Positions 1-5,714 of a stretch of 12,669 bases of DNA are shown here, piece by piece. The position numbers were made by a program, and so were the translations under genes. Below the pieces are notes generated by a model. It was not told the DNA's origin and searched no databases. It saw only the letters and a list, made by a program, of their open reading frames with translations. The DNA is from Streptosporangiaceae bacterium (GTDB taxonomy: Bacteria > Actinomycetota > Actinomycetes > Streptosporangiales > Streptosporangiaceae), in the NCBI GenBank assembly GCA_030040475.1, contig JASHTQ010000218.1, positions 1-12,669 of the forward strand, read 5' to 3'. The first letter of the stretch is position 1; each line of letters starts with the position of its first letter.

Positions 1-744
1 CTCGGCGATCTGCCCGAGCAGGAAGCCGATCCGGATCCGCAGGTCGGCGGCCACCTGCCGGAACGCCGGGTAGGTCTCCTTGTCGCTGCCTCCGGCCGCG
101 GACGGGTCGGGGATGCTCCAGTGGATCGTCCGCGGCGACCAGGGAAACTCCGGGCATACCTCGCGTACCCGGTCGCACAGGGTGATCACGTAGCCGAAGC
201 GCTGCCCGGCGAACGTATCCAGGTGCTTGGCCTGGCGGCCGCTGATGTCGACGCCGTACTCGCGCATCGCCCGGATCGCGTTCGGGTGCAGGCGCTTGGG
301 ATGGCTGCCCGCGCTGGCGGCCGCGACCGTGCCTCCGGACAGGTCCTCGAGGAGCGCCTCGGCCATCTGCGAGCGAACGCTGTTCCCGGTGCAGAGGAAC
401 AGCACCCGGGTCCGCGTCCCGACCACCGCCGCGGGCGCGGGGACGAGCCGCAGGCCTGGATGCAGCGCCAGCCCGGCCCGCGCGAGCAGTTCGCCGCAGC
501 GGGCCAGGTCGATCCGGTAGTAGGCGTCGCGGCGGTCGGCCGAGCTGCGCTTGGCCGCCACGAGGCCGCCATCACGCAGCTGCCCCAGATGGTAGGAGAC
601 CAGGCTCTGCGGCTGTCCGATCAGGGCCTCGAGCTCCCGGACCTGCCGGTCGCTGCGGGCCAGTTCGGTCAACAGCCGCCACCGTACCGGATGCCCCGCC
701 AGCCGCAGGAATCCCGGTGGCACGCTGTCCTGGTGGACGGCCAT
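1..744 (-). CDS. ArsR-type regulator fused to LMW-phosphatase-type arsenate reductase (3' end outside window)
   Basis: This frame stays open for 248 codons and runs off the left edge. Residues about 12-85 form an ArsR-like winged helix (recognition region near SLVSYHLGQLRDGGL), followed by a linker. From about residue 111 there is a low-molecular-weight protein tyrosine phosphatase/ArsC domain with the P-loop LCTGNSVRS (catalytic Cys118, Arg124) and a late Asp-Pro loop (IPDPS). By family knowledge, the domain reduces arsenate or dephosphorylates tyrosine, and the winged helix represses its own operon. The canonical ArsR CVC metal site is absent; Cys83 (ARCGELL) is the only Cys in the N-terminal part. 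ATG at 744 is chosen because TATGGT lies exactly six bases upstream, suggesting a leaderless mRNA. An in-frame ATG at 759 would fall inside the operator. Only a few C-terminal residues should be missing. Arsenic as the true inducer is inferred. Confidence 0.88.
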   Translation of the reverse strand, partial: MAVHQDSVPPGFLRLAGHPVRWRLLTELARSDRQVRELEALIGQPQSLVSYHLGQLRDGGLVAAKRSSADRRDAYYRIDLARCGELLARAGLALHPGLRLVPAPAAVVGTRTRVLFLCTGNSVRSQMAEALLEDLSGGTVAAASAGSHPKRLHPNAIRAMREYGVDISGRQAKHLDTFAGQRFGYVITLCDRVREVCPEFPWSPRTIHWSIPDPSAAGGSDKETYPAFRQVAADLRIRIGFLLGQIAE

Positions 745-750
745 GCCGTC

Positions 751-780
751 ACCATACATCAATCTAGATTGATCAATCAA
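751..780 (-). promoter_or_regulatory. Candidate promoter of the arsR-arsC fusion, leaderless
   Basis: On the minus strand, TTGATT (780-775) and TATGGT (756-751) are separated by 18 bases. The -10-like box lies exactly six bases before the ATG at 744, the usual layout of leaderless actinobacterial genes (TAnnnT-N6-ATG). The 16-bp palindrome fills the spacer, so a bound repressor would block polymerase. The assignment rests on sequence match and geometry only. Confidence 0.45.
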
Positions 781-782
781 TC
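758..782. promoter_or_regulatory. Nested palindromic operator, probably for the ArsR-type protein
   Basis: ATCAATCTAGATTGAT (758-773) is a perfect 16-bp palindrome with half-sites ATCAA-N6-TTGAT. A second perfect palindrome, GATTGATCAATC (767-778), overlaps it. The heptamer ATCAATC occurs three times (758, 772, 776) and once inverted (767-773). The island is A/T-rich in a GC-rich setting. ArsR/SmtB repressors bind such imperfect or perfect dyads. Its position between the divergent arsR-type and desaturase genes, and inside the predicted arsR promoter spacer, fits autorepression. Binding by this particular protein is inferred. Confidence 0.65.
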
Positions 783-812
783 CTGTTTGTTGGATTTGCG
801 TCGGGTGAGCGC

Positions 813-842
813 TGAACCTTCGCGGGCCGCCAGCCGTACTGT
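813..842 (+). promoter_or_regulatory. Weak candidate promoter for the sterol desaturase family gene
   Basis: TGAACC (813-818) and TACTGT (837-842) are separated by 18 bases, which would start transcription about 30 bases before the GTG at 880. The -10-like box fits TAnnnT but the -35 match is poor. This is the best pair I could find by eye in the interval. Confidence 0.22.
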
Positions 843-879
843 TCAACTGAAGGCGAATTTGCGAGACAGGAGCGCTCCC

Positions 880-1839
880 GTGTCCGCTGCGCAGATCGAG
901 GTGCGAGCAGGAACTCGGCCCGCGTGGTGGCGGCGCGTGTACCCGGCCTCGTTCGTGCTTGCCGGGATAACGGCGCTGATCTTGTGGGTGGCCGTCGCCG
1001 ACCTGCTCAGGCAGGGCAGCCTCGAATCCGTGCTGTCCGCCGGCCGGGCCGAGCTGGCCGCCCCGCTTCTGGTGGCGCTCGTCGTGGCGACCGGGATCTG
1101 CGAGCGGATCTGGCCGGCCGAACGCCGTCCGGTCCTCGCCCGCGGCCACGTCCAGGACGCGTGCTTCCTGGTCCTGCACGCCATCGTGGTGATCCCGCTG
1201 ATGACGTTGCTCAGCGTCGGGGCGGCGACGCTGGCCGAGGATCACCTGCCCTGGATAGAGCTGCGGACGACGCAGCACTGGCCGGGCTGGCTGCTCGTCC
1301 CGGTCACGATCGTGGCCATGGACTTCGCCAACTGGCTGGCGCACTACGCCGATCACCGGCTCGACCCGCTCTGGCGCTTCCACGCCCTGCATCACAGCCA
1401 GGAGGAACTGAGCGTCCTGACGTCGTTCCGCGCGCACCCGCTCATGCACACCACGGGTTTCCTGCTCGCGACGATCCCGGTCGTGGTGCTGATGCCGACG
1501 CGCGCGATAGCCCCGGTGCTGATCACGATCTACGTCTGCATCGGCACCCTGCAGCACGCCAACCTCCGCTGGACCTTCGGCCCGCTCGGCCGGGTGCTCG
1601 TCAGCCCCGCCTACCACCGGCTGCACCACGCGCGGGACACCCAGGACGTCAACCTCGGCGTGGTCCTGACGATCTGGGACGTCCTTTCCGGCCGCGCTAG
1701 GTTCCCCGCCCGCGGCGACGCGGTGGGACGTACCGGCCTGGACGGCCGCCCGGTCCCCGTCGAGCAGGACGCCGCGGCGGGTTCCGCCCTGCTGCTCATG
1801 GCCGAGCAGCTCATCGAGCCGTTCCAGACCCAGCGCTGA
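880..1839 (+). CDS. Sterol desaturase/fatty acid hydroxylase family membrane protein
   Basis: The 319-aa integral membrane protein has the eight-histidine-type di-iron clusters of the fatty acid hydroxylase superfamily: HYADH (155-159), HALHH (168-172) and HRLHH (246-250), plus an extra His at 226 (LQHAN). Hydrophobic segments lie near 24-42, 60-74, 95-118, 136-153 and 190-222. Known family members use a di-iron centre and oxygen to hydroxylate or desaturate lipid chains, sterols or carotenoids; the substrate here is unknown. GTG at 880 is chosen because AGGAG (868-872) lies seven bases upstream. The same frame stays open back to 121, but that part overlaps the divergent ArsR-ArsC gene. The promoter must share the 745-879 interval with the ArsR operator, so co-regulation is possible but unproven. 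Confidence 0.87.
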   Translation: MSAAQIEVRAGTRPAWWRRVYPASFVLAGITALILWVAVADLLRQGSLESVLSAGRAELAAPLLVALVVATGICERIWPAERRPVLARGHVQDACFLVLHAIVVIPLMTLLSVGAATLAEDHLPWIELRTTQHWPGWLLVPVTIVAMDFANWLAHYADHRLDPLWRFHALHHSQEELSVLTSFRAHPLMHTTGFLLATIPVVVLMPTRAIAPVLITIYVCIGTLQHANLRWTFGPLGRVLVSPAYHRLHHARDTQDVNLGVVLTIWDVLSGRARFPARGDAVGRTGLDGRPVPVEQDAAAGSALLLMAEQLIEPFQTQR

Positions 1840-1959
1840 GCCCGCAGGCGGCCACGGTAGGGGAAACCCCAGGACGGGTGTGGGTGCTAGTCGCATTCCG
1901 CTGCCTGCCCGGGGCACATACCGTTTCCGCAGGGGTCGACGAACCGTCCGGAGGGCATG

Positions 1960-2421
1960 ATGGCCGCCACAGAGCACGAAGCTGAGATCGCCGCCTCGGC
2001 GGCCGCCCTGCAAGACCTTGGCCCCGGCTATGACCAGGCGCTGGCCGAGGGCCTGGTGGAACGCATCGGCGCAGAGATCGACAAGCGGATCGCGGCCCAG
2101 ATAGACAACCGGGTCACGGCCGAGGTGGACGGCCGCATCCTGACCCAGCTGGACAGGTACGCGGGGTGCAGGCACCAGCGCCGCCGGGCCAAGCGCATGA
2201 TCCGCGCCGAACGCCGCGCGGCGCGGGCCGATCGCGCCGACCAAGCCGCCCGGCAGTCCGTCATGCTGGCCATCGGCTCCATGCTGGTCGCCCTGCTGGT
2301 GACCGCGATCGTCCTGAAGGGGTCCCCGGGCGTGGCCGCCATCATGCTCATGGCCCTGATCTGGGTCGTGGTCGGCGTCATCAACGTGGTCTACGCCCAG
2401 CGCAAGCACGCGCAGCGATAA
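1960..2421 (+). CDS. Small two-TM membrane protein with a four-fold octad repeat
   Basis: The 153-aa protein is not one I recognise. Residues 35-66 are four consecutive octads of the form R-[IV]-x-x-[EQ]-[IVL]-D-x (RIGAEIDK, RIAAQIDN, RVTAEVDG, RILTQLDR), probably an amphipathic helix or coiled coil. A strongly basic Arg/Ala stretch follows (70-98), then two hydrophobic helices (about 100-119 and 124-145) separated by a short KGSPG turn, and a basic tail. By the positive-inside rule both ends should be cytoplasmic, giving a hairpin anchor with a cytoplasmic helical domain. ATG at 1960 is preferred over the adjacent ATG at 1957 because GGAGG (1950-1954) then sits five rather than two bases away. 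A role in oligomeric membrane scaffolding is only a guess. Confidence 0.75.
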   Translation: MAATEHEAEIAASAAALQDLGPGYDQALAEGLVERIGAEIDKRIAAQIDNRVTAEVDGRILTQLDRYAGCRHQRRRAKRMIRAERRAARADRADQAARQSVMLAIGSMLVALLVTAIVLKGSPGVAAIMLMALIWVVVGVINVVYAQRKHAQR

Positions 2422-2442
2422 CCGCCGCAGTTCCAGGTCGGC

Positions 2443-2448
2443 TAGGTT
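2443..2448 (+). promoter_or_regulatory. -10-like box for a leaderless DUF3759 gene
   Basis: TAGGTT lies exactly six bases before the ATG at 2455, and no Shine-Dalgarno sequence is visible there. This is the common arrangement for leaderless transcripts in actinobacteria. I see no convincing -35 element. It suggests the gene has its own promoter despite the 33-base gap to the upstream gene. Confidence 0.4.
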
Positions 2449-2454
2449 CGGCAC

Positions 2455-2778
2455 ATGGGATTCTTCGACAGGCTCGGCGCCCAGGGCGCCTACGACCAGG
2501 TCTACGGCGGCGGCCTGCGGCACGGCGACGTCACGCACGAACTGCTGGCCGGCGCGGTCGGCTTCGAGGCCGTGCGTATGTACGAGCACCACCGCGAGCG
2601 GGAGGGCATCGTCGAGCACCACTCGCTCGGCAAGGAACTGCTGGCCGGCTTCGCCGCGGCCGAGGTCGACAAGCACTTCGACAGCGGACGCTACGGCCAC
2701 CTGGACCGCCACCACGCCAGGCTCCAGGCGCAGCAGCAAGCCGACTACCTCTGGAATCAGCAGTACGGCCGGTACTGA
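2455..2778 (+). CDS. CipC-like DUF3759 family protein
   Basis: The 107-aa protein matches, from memory, the layout of the CipC/DUF3759 family: N-terminal MGFFD, then AYDQV, a DVTHELLAGAVGFEAVRMYE helix, a GKELLAGFAAAEVDKHFD segment, and a charged His/Gln-rich C-terminal helix. There is no signal peptide or membrane segment, so it is probably a soluble helical protein. In fungi, CipC was described as an antibiotic- (concanamycin-) induced protein and is often stress-induced; its biochemical role is unknown. The family is known mainly from fungi, so a bacterial copy is notable. The start is ATG at 2455 with a TAGGTT box six bases upstream. A short inverted repeat (AGTAC at 2762-2766, GTACT at 2772-2776) overlaps its last codons. 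Confidence 0.75.
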   Translation: MGFFDRLGAQGAYDQVYGGGLRHGDVTHELLAGAVGFEAVRMYEHHREREGIVEHHSLGKELLAGFAAAEVDKHFDSGRYGHLDRHHARLQAQQQADYLWNQQYGRY

Positions 2779-2867
2779 ACCCCGCCGCCCGTCGCACCCC
2801 CGAACGCTCGGAACGTCTCCCGGCAATACCTGATTAGGAGAACGCGACGAGCCAGGGCAGGGGTGAG

Positions 2868-3416
2868 GTGGACACCGACGGCGCGCTGATCGATCGGTCC
2901 GTCTACGGCCGTCCGGACGCGTTTACCGAGGTCGTGCGGCGTCACGAGGTCGCCGTGCACGGCTTCCTCGCCCGCCGGGCAGGCCGCCAGGTCGCCGACG
3001 ACCTGCTCGCCGAGGTGTGGCTGCGGGCGTTCGCCGGCCGGGGCGGCTACGACCCCGGCCGGCCGGATGCGCGGCCGTGGCTGTACGGGATCGCCAGGAA
3101 CGTGCTGCGGCTCCACTGGCGGACAGACCGGGACGACGCGTACCAGGCGGTGGCGGGCTCCTGGGACCCGTGGGATGACGTGGTGGACCGCCTGGACTCC
3201 ACCGCGCGGGCCGGCGCCCTGCTGCCGGCGCTCCGCGCCCTGCCGCCCGACGAGCGCGACGTCCTGCTGCTGGTCGCGTGGGAGCAGCTGACCCCGGCGG
3301 AGGCGGCCGAGGCGCTGGGCATCCCGCAGGGCACCGCGCGCAGCCGCCTGCACCGGGCCCGCGCCGCGCTGCGCCCGGTCCTGGCCCGCGCCGGCCACGC
3401 CGAGGAGGACACATGA
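2868..3416 (+). CDS. ECF-type RNA polymerase sigma factor (sigma-70 family)
   Basis: The 182-aa protein has sigma region 2 at about 18-85 (FTEVVRRHE to RPWLYGIARNVLRLHWR) and region 4 at about 117-168 (LPPDERDVLLLVAWEQLTPAEAAEALGI followed by the GTARSRLHRARAAL recognition helix). It lacks region 3, as expected for ECF factors, which direct polymerase to stress- or signal-specific promoters. It is the first gene of a coupled operon: its TGA overlaps the next ATG (ATGA). GTG at 2868 is preceded by a purine-rich AGGGG (2859-2863). A stronger AGGAG (2836-2840) instead lies six bases before an in-frame ACG at 2847, so the exact start is uncertain. No classical transmembrane anti-sigma gene is adjacent; the next small gene may take that role. 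Confidence 0.88.
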   Translation: MDTDGALIDRSVYGRPDAFTEVVRRHEVAVHGFLARRAGRQVADDLLAEVWLRAFAGRGGYDPGRPDARPWLYGIARNVLRLHWRTDRDDAYQAVAGSWDPWDDVVDRLDSTARAGALLPALRALPPDERDVLLLVAWEQLTPAEAAEALGIPQGTARSRLHRARAALRPVLARAGHAEEDT

Positions 3417-3646
3417 CATCAGCCGACCACCCGGCGCCGGAGGAGCACCCGGCACCGGACCTCGACCCACTTGCCGCCATCGGGCGGGTCGACCCGCCGG
3501 ACCCAAGGATCCTGGACGCCGCCCGCGAAACGCTGTGGTCGGCCGTGGCCGAGGAGATGCTGGGCGGCACCGTGGCGGAGGCCAGGACCCGCGGCACGTG
3601 CCGCCATCAGGCCGAACACCGCCACCGCGAGCACCCGGACCCATGA
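3413..3646 (+). CDS. 77-aa protein of sigma factor operon, Cys/His-rich tail
   Basis: The 77-aa soluble, Pro/Asp-rich protein begins at ATG 3413, overlaps the sigma factor stop by ATGA, and has a good ribosome site (GAGGAGG ending a few bases before it). Its stop overlaps the MFS start in the same way, so translation is coupled on both sides. The centre (DPPDPRILDAARETLWSAVAEEML, about 27-50) is predicted helical and resembles N-terminal segments of proteins encoded next to actinobacterial ECF sigma factors. The C-terminal end is C63-x-H65-x3-H69-x-H71-x2-H74, a plausible metal-binding cluster. There is no membrane helix. A role as a cytoplasmic anti-sigma or sensor partner is inferred from position only. 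It could instead be the remnant of a longer partner protein. Confidence 0.72.
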   Translation: MTSADHPAPEEHPAPDLDPLAAIGRVDPPDPRILDAARETLWSAVAEEMLGGTVAEARTRGTCRHQAEHRHREHPDP

Positions 3647-4962
3647 CGACTAGCCGGGCGCGCCGCAGCGTCGGCGGCCTGCTCTGGCACCGGAACTTCC
3701 GGCTGCTGTGGATCGGCGAGACGATCAGCGGGGCCGGCAGCTCGATGGCGGCGATCGGCGTCCCGCTGCTTGCGGTGACGGTGCTGCGGGCGAGCACGTT
3801 CGCCGTCTCGGCGCTGACCGCGGCGGCCTACCTGCCCTGGCTGGTGATCGGCCTGCCGGTCGGTGCCTGGGTGGACCGGCTGGCCACCAGGCCGCTGATG
3901 ATCGCCTGCGACCTGATCTCCGCGCTGCTGTACGCGAGCCTGCCGGTCGCCGCCTGGCTCGGCGTCCTGGATACCGCCCAGGTCATCGCCGTGGCGCTGC
4001 TGGCCGGCGCGGCTAACGTCTTCTTCGCCACCGCCTATCAGGTCTACCTGCCGTCGCTGGTCACCCCGGCCGAACTGGTGGAGGGCAACGCCAAGCTGCA
4101 GGGCGGCGCGCAGGTGGCCTCCATCGGCGGCCGCGGCCTGGCCGGCCTCGCCGCCGAGGCGATCGGCGCCGCCCCCGCCGTGCTGTTCAACTCCGCCAGC
4201 TTCCTGGTCTCCGCCGCCTGCCTGCTCCGCATCCGCCCCGCTCCGCCCGCCGCGCCGGACCCGCCCGCCGAGCCCCGGCGGCGCGATCGCCTGCACGAGC
4301 AGACCTGGGAGGGCATCCGCTTCGTTGCCCGCGATCCCTACCTGCGCTTTTTCACCATCTACGCGGCGGTTTCCAACCTCGCATACGCCGGCAACCTGGC
4401 GCTGGTTGTCGTCTTCCTGGTCCGGGTGGTCGGTCTCAGTTCCGCGGCCGTCGGCGTGCTGACCGCGACCAGCGGACTCGGCGGCCTGCTCGGCGCGCTC
4501 GTCGCCCGCAGGCTGGCCAGGGTGCTCGGCACCGCCCGCGCCCTGCTGCTCACCACCTTGTGCTGTGGGCTGTCCGCCCTGCTGATCCCGCTCACGGCGA
4601 AGGGACCGCGGATCGCCTGTTACGTGGCGGGCTCCGCGCTGGTGGCGGGGGGCATCGTCGTCGGCAACGTGATCCTCGGCAGCTTCCGCCAGGAGTACTG
4701 CCCGCCCGCGATGCTCGGCCGGGTGACCGCCAGCATGCGCTTCCTCACGTTCGGCGCGATCCCGCTGGGCGCCCTGACCGCCGGCGCCCTCGGCACGGGC
4801 GTCGGGATAAGGAACGGCCTATGGGTCCTGCTGGCCGTCTTCGCCGCCTCCGGCCTGTTCCTGCTCAGCCGCGGCATCCGCACCGCCAGGGACCTGCCGC
4901 ACCGGCCACCTACTCCATCAGCGCCAGCAACGCCGCCGCGTCAACCGGAATACCGCCGGTGA
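3643..4962 (+). CDS. MFS transporter, probable drug or metabolite exporter
   Basis: The 439-aa protein has about twelve hydrophobic helices and a central basic loop near 200-225 (Pro/Ala/Arg-rich, after LLRIRPAP). Between helices 2 and 3 is the MFS motif A (G74-AWVD-R79-LATR83). The overall layout (LLWIGETISGAGSSMAAIGVPLL at the first helix) resembles the MFS_3/EntS-like exporter group, which uses proton motive force to expel siderophores or drugs. The substrate cannot be read. ATG at 3643 overlaps the previous TGA (ATGA), so it is the third gene of the sigma factor operon and a likely target of that sigma factor. Its last 53 bases overlap the end of the convergent minus-strand gene. Confidence 0.9.
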   Translation: MTTSRARRSVGGLLWHRNFRLLWIGETISGAGSSMAAIGVPLLAVTVLRASTFAVSALTAAAYLPWLVIGLPVGAWVDRLATRPLMIACDLISALLYASLPVAAWLGVLDTAQVIAVALLAGAANVFFATAYQVYLPSLVTPAELVEGNAKLQGGAQVASIGGRGLAGLAAEAIGAAPAVLFNSASFLVSAACLLRIRPAPPAAPDPPAEPRRRDRLHEQTWEGIRFVARDPYLRFFTIYAAVSNLAYAGNLALVVVFLVRVVGLSSAAVGVLTATSGLGGLLGALVARRLARVLGTARALLLTTLCCGLSALLIPLTAKGPRIACYVAGSALVAGGIVVGNVILGSFRQEYCPPAMLGRVTASMRFLTFGAIPLGALTAGALGTGVGIRNGLWVLLAVFAASGLFLLSRGIRTARDLPHRPPTPSAPATPPRQPEYRR

Positions 4963-5647
4963 GCAGCGGCGGCGCCAACGTATGCGAGTCGGCCGCGACG
5001 ACCGAGACGTCCGCGAGCCCGATTGACAGTTGCACCGGACTGGCCGCCAGCCTGTCCCTGACCGCCGCGGCAGCCCGCTCAACGGCCTCGGCCGGGCCGC
5101 CGTCGTGGTGCCCGACCACGAGGTAGAGGTCGTCGTCTACGTCCGCGCCGCCCCGGTGGTACTTGTGCAGCACACCCGCGGCGTTCATGTCCCGCCGCAG
5201 CCGGTCCACCGGCCTGCCGTCCCCGGCCAGCGCCGCGACCGGCCACCCCATCAGCACAAACGCGTTGCCCTGCACACAGAAGCCCCGCTCGTACAGATGC
5301 TCGCCCCGACTGCGGAACGGCACCGGCTCACCTGCCCCCCAGCCGCCGAAGCGCACCGCGAGCGGCTCGGCGAAATGCGCGGCCAGGATGCGCATCACCA
5401 TCGGCAGGTCCATCTCGACCGCGACGCCGTCGTGGTCAAGGAAGTATTCGTTCACGATCGTCCCCGTCGCCGGGTCCCTGACCCCGTTCAGCGCGACCAG
5501 CGTCGCGTGCATCTGCTGCAGCGAGTAAGGCCGGAAACGCCCCCCGACGCACCCGGCGACGATCTCCTGCACCCCGGCGAGCAGATTGCCCACCGCCGCC
5601 GCCTTCGGCCCGTACCATGCCACTGCGGAAATAAAACGGCTGCCCAT
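4910..5647 (-). CDS. Unknown 245-aa protein, possibly 2H-phosphoesterase-like
   Basis: I do not firmly recognise this soluble 245-aa protein. The N-terminal half has a strand-helix layout ending in LQQMHATLVALNG (H47-x-T49), resembling the first H-x-T motif of 2H phosphoesterases such as RNA 2'-5' ligase-like proteins. At the expected second site the sequence is DDLYLVVGHHDG (171-182), lacking the usual H-x-T/S, so any such domain is degenerate. A HYERGFC-like segment (HLYERGFC, 117-124) and RRDMNAAGVLHKYH (151-164) look conserved-style but unassigned. Start ATG at 5647 has no Shine-Dalgarno; TAGGTT (5662-5657) lies nine bases upstream, suggesting a very short leader. It is divergent from the LLM oxidoreductase gene and tail-to-tail with the MFS gene, overlapping it by 53 bases. 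Confidence 0.75.
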   Translation of the reverse strand: MGSRFISAVAWYGPKAAAVGNLLAGVQEIVAGCVGGRFRPYSLQQMHATLVALNGVRDPATGTIVNEYFLDHDGVAVEMDLPMVMRILAAHFAEPLAVRFGGWGAGEPVPFRSRGEHLYERGFCVQGNAFVLMGWPVAALAGDGRPVDRLRRDMNAAGVLHKYHRGGADVDDDLYLVVGHHDGGPAEAVERAAAAVRDRLAASPVQLSIGLADVSVVAADSHTLAPPLLTGGIPVDAAALLALME

Positions 5648-5688
5648 GGTTGTGACAACCTACCTGAGACAGCCATCACGCTGTCACA
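5648..5688. promoter_or_regulatory. Inverted-repeat-rich divergent regulatory region
   Basis: Three dyads are packed into the 67 bases between divergent genes. GGTTGT-G-ACAACC (5648-5660) abuts the minus-strand ATG. GACAGC-N6-GCTGTC (5668-5673 and 5680-5685) is a perfect 18-bp dyad. TGTGACA (5651-5657) and TGTCACA (5682-5688) form a wider inverted pair. The dyads surround the minus-strand TAGGTT box, so they are good operator candidates for an unknown regulator controlling both genes. Confidence 0.45.
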
Positions 5689-5714
5689 GCCATGTCGCCC
5701 GGCGGGAGGTCCGG

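Noticed and set aside
121..879. Open frame upstream of the sterol desaturase family gene
   Set aside because: It lies antisense to the ArsR-ArsC fusion, has no recognisable domain, and the GTG at 880 has a well placed ribosome site.
924..1700. 258-codon plus-strand frame inside the desaturase gene
   Set aside because: Arg/Pro/Gly-rich alternative frame typical of GC-rich DNA; the overlapping frame has clear histidine motifs.
1860..1870. GGGG-AAA-CCCC hairpin after the desaturase gene as a terminator
   Set aside because: Four-base stem, three-base loop and no T-run; too weak to call.
2762..2776. AGTAC-N5-GTACT inverted repeat at the end of the DUF3759 gene as a terminator
   Set aside because: Short stem inside the coding end with no T-run; noted but not called.
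2810..2834. GGAAC (2810-2814) as an ECF-type -35 for sigma factor autoregulation
   Set aside because: No convincing ECF -10 element at the expected distance; chance match is likely.
2757..3797. 346-codon minus-strand frame across the sigma factor operon
   Set aside because: Low-complexity composition and no domain; it is antisense to three coupled genes with good start signals.
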